Shown: one piece after another, positions 23,796 to 33,698 of the stretch
Position numbering within the stretch: the stretch's first letter is position 1
Layout of the letters: every line of letters starts with the position of its first letter
Origin: Oscillospiraceae bacterium
GTDB lineage: Bacteria; Bacillota; Clostridia; Oscillospirales; Ruminococcaceae
DNA length: 64,000 nt
Direction of reading: 5' to 3'
Assembly (NCBI GenBank): GCA_022791315.1
Contig: JAAVYW010000042.1
Span: 1-64,000, forward strand
Made by a program: the position numbers and the translations under genes
The notes under the pieces: generated by a model
What the model was told of the DNA's origin: nothing
The model's database searches: none
The model's input: the letters and a program-made list of their open reading frames with translations, nothing else

Positions 23796-25076
23796 ATGTC
23801 CAAAGGGTTTACCCGGAGCGCGCTGGGCGAGGGAATCTGGATTAGCCGGATTACGGACAAGCGCTTCAAGACCAATCGGGTTTCGGTGAATTTTATCCTG
23901 CCACTGGCGGCTGGGACGGCGGCGCGGAATGCGATTTTGCCGCCGCTGCTGCATAAGGCCTGCCAGGACTACCCGGATTTCCGGCGGCTGAACCAGCGGC
24001 TGGGAGAACTGTATGGGGCGTTCTTAGATACTGAGGTGCGCAAGGTGGGCTCGCTGCAGGTCTTGAACTTTTCTATCCGCACTATTGACAACCGCTATGC
24101 GCTGGCGGGGGAGGACCTGCTCTTTGACTGCGCCAAGCTGCTCTGTGACCTGATTATGCGCCCGCTTTTGGTGGACGGGAAATTTGTGGAAGAGAATTTT
24201 GCAGTGGAAAAGCAGGTGCTCATGGACGATATCCGCTCCAAAATCAACGACAAGCGGGGATACGCTATCAGCCGCTGCGAGGAAATCCTCTTTGCCGGGA
24301 GCGCCCTGGCAGTGGACGAGCTGGGCGACCTGGAATCCGCCCAGGCGCTCACCAATGAGGACGCAGTGCAGGCCTACCGGGAAATGCTCCGCACTGCCCG
24401 GGTGGAAGTGATGGTGACGGGCGCAGACTTTAGCCAGGCAGCGGCGGACTACGTGAAAGACAGCTTTGCCGCGCTGGAACGCATCCCCTTCTCCGGGGCG
24501 CAGGAATTGGCTGCGCCAGTGGCAGCAGAGGACACAGTGGAGCGGATGGACGTGAAACAGTCCAAGATGGTGCTGGGCTTCTCGGCCCCCATGGTGGGGG
24601 AGGGGGAACTCTCCGCTTTCCGGATGATGACGGCTATGTACGGCGGCACGCCGGTTTCCAAGCTCTTCCTCAACGTGCGGGAAAAATTGAGCCTGTGCTA
24701 CTACTGCGTCTCCCGTTTCGACCGTCTCAAGGGCATTTTGATGGTGGACTGCGGTGTGGAAAACCAGAACATCGAAAAGGCCAGGGAGGAAATCCTGCGG
24801 CAGCTGGCAGATATGCAGAAGGGCGCTTTTACAGCTGACGAAATCAGCGCCGCGCAGCTGCGCCTGCGCAACAGCTTTACCTCCCTTACCGACTCGCTGG
24901 GAGGCATTGAGAACTGGTATCTGACACAGATTTGCTGCGGGACCGAGTTCTCGCCAGAGGAAGAGGCGGAGAAGATTGCCGCCGTGACACCGGAACAGAT
25001 TCAGGCAGCGGCCGGGAAGCTGGAACTGAAGGCCGTGTATGTGCTGACCGGGAAAGAGGAAGGGGAGAGGAAATAA
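23796..25076 (+). CDS. yfmF: M16-type peptidase-like protein YfmF, without zinc motif
   Basis: A protein of about 426 residues with the M16 (insulinase) fold. At the place where active members have HxxEH it reads ILPPLLHKACQDYP, so it cannot bind zinc. Its partner yfmH directly follows with an ATAATG overlap and has the motif. Such non-catalytic/catalytic M16 pairs are common; in Bacillus subtilis YfmF/YfmH are linked to maturation of the EF-P 5-aminopentanol modification (established for that organism, inferred here). ATG 23796 is preferred over 23787 because of AGGAG spacing. Confidence 0.85.
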   Translation: MSKGFTRSALGEGIWISRITDKRFKTNRVSVNFILPLAAGTAARNAILPPLLHKACQDYPDFRRLNQRLGELYGAFLDTEVRKVGSLQVLNFSIRTIDNRYALAGEDLLFDCAKLLCDLIMRPLLVDGKFVEENFAVEKQVLMDDIRSKINDKRGYAISRCEEILFAGSALAVDELGDLESAQALTNEDAVQAYREMLRTARVEVMVTGADFSQAAADYVKDSFAALERIPFSGAQELAAPVAAEDTVERMDVKQSKMVLGFSAPMVGEGELSAFRMMTAMYGGTPVSKLFLNVREKLSLCYYCVSRFDRLKGILMVDCGVENQNIEKAREEILRQLADMQKGAFTADEISAAQLRLRNSFTSLTDSLGGIENWYLTQICCGTEFSPEEEAEKIAAVTPEQIQAAAGKLELKAVYVLTGKEEGERK

Positions 25077-26365
25077 TGGGCATCCAATCGAGGGAGATTA
25101 TCCGCAACCAGCGGCTGGGGGAGCAGTATCTCAAAATTAAGCACGATTCCGGGCTGAACCTGCTGCTGTGCCCCATGCCGGACTATGCCGGGGCCTATGC
25201 CCTCTTTGGCACCAACTACGGCTCCATTGACACCTGCTTTAAAACCCAGCATGACGAGGATTTTGTGGAGGTGCCCGCGGGCATCGCCCACTATTTAGAG
25301 CACAAGCTCTTTGAGAGCGAAGACCTGGACGCCTTTGCCCGCTATGCCAAGACCGGGGCCAGCGCCAACGCCTATACCAGCTTTAACCGCACCTGCTACC
25401 TCTTCTCCTGCGCCGGGGATTTCTCCGGGTCGCTGGAAATTTTGCTGGACTTTGTCACTTCCCCCTATTTCACCGAGGAGACGGTGGCAAAGGAACAGGG
25501 GATTATTGGGCAGGAAATCCGCATGTATGACGACGACCCCAACTGGCAGGTGTTCTTTAACCTGCTGCGCTGCATGTATCAGAACCACCCGGTGAATATC
25601 GACATTGCGGGGACGGTGGAGTCCATTGCCCAGATTACGCCGGAGCTGCTCTACCGCTGCTACAACACCTTTTACAACCTGAACAACATGGTGCTCTCCA
25701 TTGCCGGGAACTTTGACCCGGAGGAGGTTATCCGGCTGTGTGATAAGATTCTCAAGCCTGCGGAGAAAATCCAGCTGGAGAGCCAGCCGGTGGTGGAACC
25801 GGAGGGCGTGGTGGAAAAGCGCTGCGAGGTCTCGCTGCCGGTTTCCATGCCGCTGTTCCACATTGGGTTTAAGGAGAAGGACATTGACGGGCCGGGGCTG
25901 GCAAAGGACTTTGTGCTGCGCAATATTTTGCTGGAAATCATCGCGGGGGAGGCCTCGGAGCTCTACTCCCGGCTGTATGACGCAGGGCTCATCAACGCCC
26001 AGTTTGGGGCCGAGGTGCTCACCATGCGGCAGCTCTGCGCCTATGTCTTCGAGGGGGAGAGCAAGGACCCGGACGAGGTCTACCGGCAGCTGCTGGAGGA
26101 GATTGCCCGGTTTAAACAAAACGGGGTGGACGAGGCCTCCTTTGAGCGGGTGCGCAAGGCGGTGTATGGGCGGTATGTCCGCAGCTTTGAGAGCATTGAG
26201 GGGGTGGCGAGCGCCATGCTGGCCAACAGCTTTGACGGGCTGACCCTCTATGACCTGAGCGACGCCACTGCCGCCGTGACGCTGGAAGAGCTGAACGCAG
26301 TGCTGAAGACCCAGTTTGCCCCTGAGCGGGCGGCGATTTCCATCGTGAATCCGGTGGAGGGGTAA
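25076..26365 (+). CDS. yfmH: M16 family zinc peptidase YfmH
   Basis: The 429-residue M16 peptidase carries the inverted zinc motif in AGIAHYLEHKLFE (His-Tyr-Leu-Glu-His) and a downstream acidic ligand region (VAKEQGIIGQEIRMYDD). TGASANAYTSFNRTCY is typical of the family. The start codon overlaps the yfmF stop codon (TAATG), so the two are translationally coupled. GGGGAGAGG precedes it. The expected product is half of a heterodimer with YfmF. Confidence 0.9.
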   Translation: MGIQSREIIRNQRLGEQYLKIKHDSGLNLLLCPMPDYAGAYALFGTNYGSIDTCFKTQHDEDFVEVPAGIAHYLEHKLFESEDLDAFARYAKTGASANAYTSFNRTCYLFSCAGDFSGSLEILLDFVTSPYFTEETVAKEQGIIGQEIRMYDDDPNWQVFFNLLRCMYQNHPVNIDIAGTVESIAQITPELLYRCYNTFYNLNNMVLSIAGNFDPEEVIRLCDKILKPAEKIQLESQPVVEPEGVVEKRCEVSLPVSMPLFHIGFKEKDIDGPGLAKDFVLRNILLEIIAGEASELYSRLYDAGLINAQFGAEVLTMRQLCAYVFEGESKDPDEVYRQLLEEIARFKQNGVDEASFERVRKAVYGRYVRSFESIEGVASAMLANSFDGLTLYDLSDATAAVTLEELNAVLKTQFAPERAAISIVNPVEG

Positions 26366-26457
26366 GATACTAATTTGCGGGGCGCCTGGTTTCCGGGCGC
26401 TCTGTCTCTCTTGGGAGTGAGGCTGCTCCCATTCTTCTGCGGAAAGGACGGAAATCT

Positions 26458-27585
26458 ATGACCAATATCGTTTCGTTTCCCGCCCTGGGGCTGGAATTCA
26501 ATGTGCATCCCGTGGCCTTTTCCATTGGTGGGCTGCACATCTACTGGTACGGGATTATCATTGCCGCGGCCTTTGGGTTGGCGCTGCTCTACTGCATGCC
26601 CAGGGCGAAAAAGCTGGGCCTCAACGCCGACCGGGTGGTGGATGTGGTGATTGCAGGCACCATCGGCGGCGTGGTGGGGGCCAGGGTTTACTATGTCATC
26701 TTCGCCTGGGAGGAATTTGCCGACGATTTGAGCCGGATTTTCCGCACCTGGGAGGGGGGGATGGCTATCTATGGCGGGCTTATCGGCGCGGTGGCGCTGG
26801 GGCTTGCGATGGCAAAGCTGCGGCATGTAAAGGCCATGCCCATGCTGGATTTGGCGGCCAGCGGATTCCTCATTGGGCAGGGCATTGGGCGCTGGGGGAA
26901 TTTTATCAACCAGGAGGCCTTTGGCTCCAACACCACCTTGCCCTGGGGGATGACAAGCTCGAATGTGGTGAACTATCTCTCGGACCGGGTGTCGGCGCTA
27001 GAGGGCATTGGCGTGACGGTGGACCCCTACGCCCCGGTGCACCCCTGTTTCCTCTACGAGTCGATTTGGTGCTTGGTGGGTGTGCTGGTACTGCACCTGT
27101 ATACCCGGCACCGGAAATTTGACGGGGAGCTCTTTTGCCTCTACCTGGGCTGGTATGGGCTGGGACGGGCTGTCATCGAGGGGCTGCGCACCGACAGCTT
27201 GATGCTGGGCACCATGCGGGTTTCCCAGCTGCTCTCAATCCTGCTGGTGATTGTGGCTGTCGTGTTTATCGTCAGCAGGCGGATGCGCATCCGCCGCAGC
27301 GGAGACCCGGAGCTGGCTACCCTGTATGTGGACACCCAGGAATCCAAGGACATGTTGAGTGGCGCCTATGACGAGGCGGAAAAGGCCCGCAAGGCGGCGA
27401 AGAAGGCGGAGGGGGACAGCCAGGAGAAGGCCGAGGAAACCCCGGCTGAGACGGAAACGGAGGAGGCAGACCCAGCCGGGGAAACCCGGGAAGGGGAGGC
27501 CACGGAAGCGGAAACCCCGCAGGAGGAAGCCCCGGAGGACGCTGCCGAAGAGGAGAACGAAAAGCGGGAGAACCCGGAGGAATAG
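26458..27585 (+). CDS. lgt: Phosphatidylglycerol--prolipoprotein diacylglyceryl transferase with long acidic C-terminal tail
   Basis: Lgt adds diacylglycerol to the lipobox cysteine of prolipoproteins in the membrane. The signature GRWGNFINQEAFG is present, as is MAIYGGLIG in the position of the essential HGG region, with Tyr in place of His. About seven membrane segments can be read up to residue about 280. The protein then continues with about 95 residues rich in Glu, Ala, Lys and Pro that most Lgt proteins (260-300 residues) lack. A hairpin TGGGAG/CTCCCA lies upstream. folD follows within 22 bases. Confidence 0.95.
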   Translation: MTNIVSFPALGLEFNVHPVAFSIGGLHIYWYGIIIAAAFGLALLYCMPRAKKLGLNADRVVDVVIAGTIGGVVGARVYYVIFAWEEFADDLSRIFRTWEGGMAIYGGLIGAVALGLAMAKLRHVKAMPMLDLAASGFLIGQGIGRWGNFINQEAFGSNTTLPWGMTSSNVVNYLSDRVSALEGIGVTVDPYAPVHPCFLYESIWCLVGVLVLHLYTRHRKFDGELFCLYLGWYGLGRAVIEGLRTDSLMLGTMRVSQLLSILLVIVAVVFIVSRRMRIRRSGDPELATLYVDTQESKDMLSGAYDEAEKARKAAKKAEGDSQEKAEETPAETETEEADPAGETREGEATEAETPQEEAPEDAAEEENEKRENPEE

Positions 27586-27606
27586 AAGAGAGGAAGGGTG
27601 CTTGGA

Positions 27607-28458
27607 ATGGCTCAAATCATTGACGGGAAGGCGATTGCCGCCAAGGTGAAGGCACAGGTGAAGGAGGAGGCTGCGGCACTGGTACGGGAGCGCGGCCTTA
27701 CGCCGGGGCTGGCTGTGGTCCTGGTGGGGGACAACAGCGCCTCCAAGGTCTATGTGCGCAACAAGGAGCGGGCCTGCAAAGAGGTGGGGTTTGTCTCCCG
27801 AAAGCATGTGCTGCCGGAGGACACCAGCCAGGAGGAGCTGCTGGCGCTGATTGACGCCCTGAACGGGGACAGCGCTGTACACGGGATTCTGGTGCAGCTG
27901 CCGCTGCCGGGGCACCTGGACGAGAAGGCGGTGATTGCCCGCATCCGGCCCGAAAAGGATGTGGACGCTTTCCATGTGGAAAACGCGGGGCGTATCCTCC
28001 TGGGGGACTACGGATTCCTGCCCTGCACCCCGGCGGGGATTCTCACCCTGTTGAAGGAGAGCGGGATTGCCATCCAGGGGAAGGAGTGCGTGGTGGTGGG
28101 GCGCAGCAACATTGTGGGCAAGCCCATGGCACTGATGATGCTGGGGGAAAACGCCACAGTGACGGTGTGCCACTCCCGCACCGAAAACCTGGCAGAGGTG
28201 ACAAGGCGGGCTGACATCCTCATTGTAGCCATTGGGCGGGCCAAGTTTGTCACGGCGGATATGGTGAAGGAGGGGGCCGTTGTCATCGACGTGGGGATGG
28301 ACCGGGACAAAGAGGGAAAGCTCTGCGGCGATGTGGACTTTGACACAGTGGAGCAAAAGGCCTCCTACATCACCCCGGTGCCCGGCGGCGTGGGGCCCAT
28401 GACGATTGCCACGCTGATGCGCAACACGCTGACAGCGGCACAGCGGGCAGCGAGATAG
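27607..28458 (+). CDS. folD: Bifunctional methylenetetrahydrofolate dehydrogenase/methenyltetrahydrofolate cyclohydrolase
   Basis: FolD interconverts 5,10-methylene-, methenyl- and 10-formyl-tetrahydrofolate. The 283-residue protein shows VGDNSASKVYVRNKERACKE with the catalytic Lys/Tyr region, ILVQLPLPGHLDE, PEKDVDAFH, CVVVGRSNIVGKPMALMML (NADP site) and PVPGGVGPMTIATLM. ATG 27607 is chosen for GAGGAAGGG at 8 bases. It lies immediately downstream of lgt and is probably co-transcribed. Confidence 0.97.
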   Translation: MAQIIDGKAIAAKVKAQVKEEAAALVRERGLTPGLAVVLVGDNSASKVYVRNKERACKEVGFVSRKHVLPEDTSQEELLALIDALNGDSAVHGILVQLPLPGHLDEKAVIARIRPEKDVDAFHVENAGRILLGDYGFLPCTPAGILTLLKESGIAIQGKECVVVGRSNIVGKPMALMMLGENATVTVCHSRTENLAEVTRRADILIVAIGRAKFVTADMVKEGAVVIDVGMDRDKEGKLCGDVDFDTVEQKASYITPVPGGVGPMTIATLMRNTLTAAQRAAR

Positions 28459-28590
28459 GATACCCTTTTGGGGAGCGGAGTTTGTACCTATTTGTTTGAT
28501 GACGAAGGGCATCTTGATGCTCCCCGCCATCCTTTGGATAGAGAATGCACCGAAAATTTTGCGTTTTCCCGGATTTTGCCGCAAACGGCG

Positions 28591-28619
28591 TTGACAAGGG
28601 GAGAATGGTGTGGTAAAAT
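28591..28619 (+). promoter_or_regulatory. Promoter for rplU-prp-rpmA
   Basis: TTGACA (28591-28596), 17 bases, TAAAAT (28614-28619). Confidence 0.85.
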
Positions 28620-28703
28620 AGTGAAGCCGCATGTGATGGGCCTGGAAGCGCCTTTGGAGCGCGCCTAATCGACAGCGAGTCTAAATAGGAAGTGGTTGAA
28701 CAG
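28620..28703 (+). other. rplU leader (possible ribosomal L21 leader)
   Basis: A short leader between promoter and rplU with GGCGC/GCGCC-type pairing (AAGCGCCTTTGGAGCGCGCC). In Firmicutes this position often carries an L21 leader that gives autoregulation; the match here is by position, not by confirmed structure. Confidence 0.4.
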
Positions 28704-29015
28704 ATGTACGCGATTATTGAAACCGGCGGAAAGCAGTACCGTGTCAGCGAAGGCGACATTCTCTTTGTGGAAAAGCTGAATGTTGAGGCAGACGCCGACA
28801 TCACCTTTGACCAGGTGAAAGTCATTGGTAAGGAGGACGGCGTTGTAGTGGGCACTCCCTGCGTTGCAGGCGCTACTGTCACGGCGAAGGCCATTAAAAA
28901 CGGCAAGGGAAAGAAGATTACGGTCTTTACCTATCGTTCCAAAAAGGATTCCAAGCGGAAGATGGGCCATCGGCAGCCCTATACAAAAGTCCAGATTATG
29001 AACATCAATGCGTAA
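28704..29015 (+). CDS. rplU: Large ribosomal subunit protein bL21
   Basis: The 103-residue L21 starts [18 protein letters not shown] and ends [11 protein letters not shown], both diagnostic. ATG 28704 is chosen over an in-frame GTG at 28692, since AGGAAGTGG precedes it. The stop codon directly abuts the prp start. Confidence 0.97.
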   Translation: MYAIIETGGKQYRVSEGDILFVEKLNVEADADITFDQVKVIGKEDGVVVGTPCVAGATVTAKAIKNGKGKKITVFTYRSKKDSKRKMGHRQPYTKVQIMNINA

Positions 29016-29342
29016 ATGATTGACGCGCAGTTTGAACAGTCTGCCAGCGGTTTTGTGGCGTTCCGGGTTTCGGGACATGCCGGTTATGCTGACGCGGGAG
29101 AAGATGTGGTATGTGCCGCAGTCTCCTCCGCTGTCATGCTCACTGCCAACGGCATTACCCAGTGTGCGGGGATTCCTGCTCAGGTGGGGGAGGAAGGGAA
29201 TGTGATTTCCTGCCGGCTACCTGGGGAGGAGGAACAGGGGATGCTCTTTTTGCAGGCCCTGTATCTGCACCTTACTTGCCTGGAAGAGCAGTATCCGGGA
29301 TTCCTCCGGGTGCGCGTGAAGCCCGTTGGGGGCGGACAATAG
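29016..29342 (+). CDS. prp: Ribosomal-processing cysteine protease Prp
   Basis: Prp removes the N-terminal extension of L27 in Firmicutes. The 108-residue protein has SGHAGYADAGEDVVCAAVSS, with the catalytic pair His21 and Cys33 spaced as in the family. It lies between rplU and rpmA, and the L27 encoded downstream has the matching cleavage site. ATG directly follows the rplU stop codon. Confidence 0.95.
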   Translation: MIDAQFEQSASGFVAFRVSGHAGYADAGEDVVCAAVSSAVMLTANGITQCAGIPAQVGEEGNVISCRLPGEEEQGMLFLQALYLHLTCLEEQYPGFLRVRVKPVGGGQ

Positions 29343-29366
29343 AAAAACATATGGAGGTGCTCACAC

Positions 29367-29651
29367 ATGTTAAAGATTAGTATGCAGTTCTTCGCTCATA
29401 AAAAGGGCGTAGGTTCTTCCAAAAACGGCCGTGATTCTGAGTCCAAGCGTCTGGGTGTGAAGCGGGGCGACGGACAGCTTGTACCCGCAGGGAATATCCT
29501 GGTGCGGCAGCGCGGCACCCATATCTATCCCGGCCACAACGTGGGCCGCGGCTCGGACGATACCCTCTTCGCGAAAGTGACCGGTCGGGTGCGCTTTGAG
29601 CGGCTGGGTAAAGACCGCAAGCAGGTCAGCGTCTACGAAATCGAGCAGTAA
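29367..29651 (+). CDS. rpmA: Large ribosomal subunit protein bL27, with Prp-cleavable N-terminus
   Basis: The 94-residue L27 begins [20 protein letters not shown]. The nine residues ending QFF before AHKKG are the removable extension that Prp cuts in Firmicutes, exposing the N-terminus that reaches the peptidyl-transferase centre. GGAGGTG precedes the start. A terminator follows 19 bases after the stop codon. Confidence 0.98.
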   Translation: MLKISMQFFAHKKGVGSSKNGRDSESKRLGVKRGDGQLVPAGNILVRQRGTHIYPGHNVGRGSDDTLFAKVTGRVRFERLGKDRKQVSVYEIEQ

Positions 29652-29670
29652 ATCTATTGGTATACTCTCT

Positions 29671-29711
29671 GAGCCCTGAGCCGTCTTCTGCTCGGGGCTC
29701 TCTTTGTTTTT
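29671..29711 (+). terminator. Rho-independent terminator after rpmA
   Basis: GAGCCCTGAGC and GCTCGGGGCTC (29671-29681, 29690-29700) form an 11-bp stem with one G-U pair, followed by TCTTTGTTTTT. Confidence 0.88.
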
Positions 29712-29729
29712 GAAAGAGAGGGAAATGCT

Positions 29730-30275
29730 ATGATACCCACGCGAAAGGGGCCGCTGTTTCTTGTCACAGGGGCATCCTGTGCAGGAAAATCCACCCTGTG
29801 CGAGGTACTGTTCCAGAAAGAGAAGGGCTATGTTGTGCTGGAGAGCGACCTGCTGTGGCAGGAGCGTTACAACACGCCGGAAGACGGATACGCGGCCTAC
29901 CGCAACTTGTGGATGCGCATTTGCGCCAATGTGGGGCAGGTGGGGCTGCCGGTGGTATTGTGTGGCTGCGCCCTGCCGGAGCAGTTTGAGACGCGGGAAG
30001 AGCGGGAGTTCTTCACCCAAATCCACTATTTGGCAGTGGTTTGCAGTGGGGAAGAGCTGGAAAAGCGCATGGATAAGCGGGGTGTGACAGACGCGGGCTG
30101 GCGGGAGAGCTCCCGCCAGTTTAACCGGTGGCTGGTGGAAAATGCCGCTTCCTGCCAGCCGGGCATTGCGCTGCTGGACACCACCGGCCTGACACCGGAG
30201 GAGGGGGCCGAACAGGCGCACCGGTGGATAGTGGAGCGGCTGGCTGGGGAGAGCGGTGCGTCTTTGGCTGTGTAA
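29730..30275 (+). CDS. P-loop kinase-like protein (AAA/zeta-toxin-like nucleotide-binding fold)
   Basis: A 181-residue protein with Walker A GASCAGKST near residue 14 and an early acidic residue after the second strand (LESDLLWQ). Late helices include ELEKRMDKRGV. The pattern fits small P-loop kinases that phosphorylate nucleosides, sugars or drugs; the substrate cannot be read. It sits between rpmA and obgE, behind the rpmA terminator. A related protein is at 62145. Confidence 0.75.
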   Translation: MIPTRKGPLFLVTGASCAGKSTLCEVLFQKEKGYVVLESDLLWQERYNTPEDGYAAYRNLWMRICANVGQVGLPVVLCGCALPEQFETREEREFFTQIHYLAVVCSGEELEKRMDKRGVTDAGWRESSRQFNRWLVENAASCQPGIALLDTTGLTPEEGAEQAHRWIVERLAGESGASLAV

Positions 30276-30398
30276 CAGCACCTGCTCTTTGGTGAAGGCA
30301 GGGCCCTGTATCTTGCGGATTATAGCAGAGGGATTTTGGGCATTCTGACAGGGAAACTAGTGTATCAACTTGGGACATCTCAGGTGTTTTGATGATAA

Positions 30399-31694
<1,296 letters not shown>

Positions 31695-31704
31695 GGGGAA
31701 TTTG

Positions 31705-32103
31705 ATGTTCGTGGAAGAAGAGGACGTGGATTTGCACACCCTGAGCCCCATTACACTGGCGTTTTTGGGGGATGCGGTGTTTGAACTGCTGGTGCGGGAA
31801 CAGCTGGCAAAGGAAAACGCGCCGGCGGGAAAGCTACACCAAAAGGCAGTGAAACGGGTTTGCTGCTCGGCGCAGGCAGTGGGGTATGACGCGCTGCAGG
31901 AGGTGCTGACAGAGGAGGAGCGGAGCGTGCTGCGGCGGGGGCGCAACGCCAACAGCACCCGCGTGCCCAAAAACGCCAATCCCCAGGAGTACCGCAAGGC
32001 CACTGGGCTGGAGGCCCTCTTTGGCTATCTCTATCTGAAAAAAGAGACAGGGCGGATTCTGGAACTCTTTGCCCTGCTGGACCCTGAGCAAGAGATAGGG
32101 TGA
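31705..32103 (+). CDS. mrnC: Mini-ribonuclease III
   Basis: MrnC trims 23S rRNA precursor ends in Firmicutes. The 132-residue protein has the RNase III catalytic region LAFLGDAVFELLVRE, RRGRNANSTRVPKNA and ATGLEALFGYLYL, and no double-stranded-RNA-binding domain. ATG 31705 follows AGGGGG. It is co-transcribed with obgE; in other Clostridia and Bacilli mrnC more often follows cysS. Confidence 0.93.
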   Translation: MFVEEEDVDLHTLSPITLAFLGDAVFELLVREQLAKENAPAGKLHQKAVKRVCCSAQAVGYDALQEVLTEEERSVLRRGRNANSTRVPKNANPQEYRKATGLEALFGYLYLKKETGRILELFALLDPEQEIG

Positions 32104-32110
32104 AGAAAAA

Positions 32111-32134
32111 CGCGCCGTGGCTTAACACGGCGCG
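32111..32134 (+). terminator. Stem-loop between convergent mrnC and methyltransferase genes
   Basis: CGCGCCGTG and CACGGCGCG form a perfect 9-bp stem with a 6-base loop; AAAAA upstream and ATTTT downstream let it act in both directions. Confidence 0.75.
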
Positions 32135-32169
32135 CCGGGATTTTAAAGTTTTATAGTGGCTGCGGTGCG

Positions 32170-32838
32170 CTACAGGGGCTTTTGGAAGACCAGGCAGTAG
32201 CTGTGGTCGTAGCCAAAGCCGTAGCCCTCTTTGGCGCCGTCTTTTGTCCAGGAGACAACGAACTCCTTTTGCAGGGGGAGTACGGCGTCAACACTCTTGG
32301 CAATGTCCCAGGCCAGGGTGGTGAGGGTACCGCTTTTTTGGATATTGGAGGCCTCAATGACCGCATAGCCGCCGGGACGCAGTTTTTCAGCCAGCTGGCG
32401 GTAAATGCTCTGGATGTCCTGCAAATAGTCCTCATAGCCCTGGCCAGTGACGGAGTAAGCGGCAAAGGGGTACTCGTCATGGTCGTTCTTCGTCATGAAG
32501 GGGGGCGAGGTGATGGAGAAATCCAGCACCGGCAGGGGATACTCCGCCAGGCGGCGGGCATCGCCGCAGATGATGTGGTCTTCGTGGGAGAGGAGGCCTG
32601 CGATATAGGCCGCCCGCTTGGGGACATACTCCAGCCCCAGGCCGATGCGGCCCAGCTTTTCGGCCACCAGCAGGGTGGTGCCAAAGCCTGCGAAGGGGTC
32701 GAACACCACGTCGCCCTCTTGGGTGTATTCCTCCAAGAAACGCCTGACTAGGGCTGGGGGATAGCGCACGTCGTCCCTGGCAAACTGCGGGGGCAGGGGG
32801 GTGCGCTGCACATTGTCCAGCATGAGGACTGTTTTCAT
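32170..32838 (-). CDS. Orphan site-specific DNA methyltransferase (N6-A/N4-C type)
   Basis: A 222-residue SAM-dependent methyltransferase. The cofactor motif VVFDPFAGFGTTLL comes first (near residue 45) and the catalytic motif SITSPPF follows near residue 112. This I-before-IV order is the reverse of the usual beta-class order. No target-recognition domain of normal size and no restriction enzyme gene are present. It may methylate DNA, or an RNA base as some TSPPF enzymes do. It is isolated, reading against mrnC, and AAAGGAGGG precedes the start. Confidence 0.8.
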   Translation of the reverse strand: MKTVLMLDNVQRTPLPPQFARDDVRYPPALVRRFLEEYTQEGDVVFDPFAGFGTTLLVAEKLGRIGLGLEYVPKRAAYIAGLLSHEDHIICGDARRLAEYPLPVLDFSITSPPFMTKNDHDEYPFAAYSVTGQGYEDYLQDIQSIYRQLAEKLRPGGYAVIEASNIQKSGTLTTLAWDIAKSVDAVLPLQKEFVVSWTKDGAKEGYGFGYDHSYCLVFQKPL

Positions 32839-33090
32839 GGAAATCCCTCCTTTTTTGCCAGTATAGCAAACTATTCGACAAATGTCCAGATAGTTTCCGG
32901 CCCTTTGCCGGATAAGCCCGGTTTCTTTGACAAAATAGGAGTCCTCCGTTTTTTCCTGTTCCGCAGAATTGAAAAGCGCCTATGGATGTGAGGAATTGCC
33001 GTTTTCTGCTCAAATTGATTTCCTCGGGGGTATGAAGGGGGCGCCGATGTCATAGGATGAAATAACTTGACAGAAGCGGGAGGGACCAAG

Positions 33091-33549
33091 ATGGCATTTT
33101 CGGCGATTCGCAAGGGGGTGCTCTACCTGGGGGCAGCGGTGGTGCTGGCCCTGACGGCGGCGGGGACGGCGCTGCTCACCCAGACCAAGGAGGCACTGAA
33201 CCGGGCGCAGGATACCCCCCTTTTATCCGCAGCCACGGCGGAGGAGCGGGCGGATTTTTTGGCACAGTATGGGATTACAGTGGACACCACAGCGGAACAG
33301 GCGGACACAGTGCGTATCCCAGACCCATTTCCGCCGGTATATGAGCAGTATAACCTGTTGCAGAAGGCCCAGGGGATGGACCTTTGGCCCTACCGGGGCA
33401 GGGAAGTGAGCCGCTATGTGTATCCCCTGGCAGGGGAAGAGGGCTTCTCGGTGACCCTGCTGGTCTGGGAGGGACAAGTGGTGGGGGGCGATGTGTGCCG
33501 CCTGGGCGGCGAGCAAAGGGGCTTTGCCCAGGATAAGGTGCTGCAATAG
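33091..33549 (+). CDS. DUF4830-type membrane-anchored protein
   Basis: A 152-residue protein with one N-terminal membrane segment (VLYLGAAVVLALTAAGTALL), then a short extracellular domain with FLAQYGITV, IPDPFPPVYEQYNLLQKAQG, YRGREVSRYVY and VTLLVWEGQVVGGDVC. This order matches DUF4830, a Clostridia family of unknown function. ATG 33091 is chosen for GGGAGGGACC. Confidence 0.7.
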   Translation: MAFSAIRKGVLYLGAAVVLALTAAGTALLTQTKEALNRAQDTPLLSAATAEERADFLAQYGITVDTTAEQADTVRIPDPFPPVYEQYNLLQKAQGMDLWPYRGREVSRYVYPLAGEEGFSVTLLVWEGQVVGGDVCRLGGEQRGFAQDKVLQ

Positions 33550-33698
33550 CTCTCATGCCAGGCTAAGGGGGATGGCGCGTCCGGCTGGGGAAGGGTGCCT
33601 CAGAACAGGGGGAAAGATGGGGTGAGCCGGGGCCCAGCTATTGGCCTTTACCCCGAAGGGGACAAAGCCCCAAAAAGAGACAAAAAGGGGGAGCAGGA

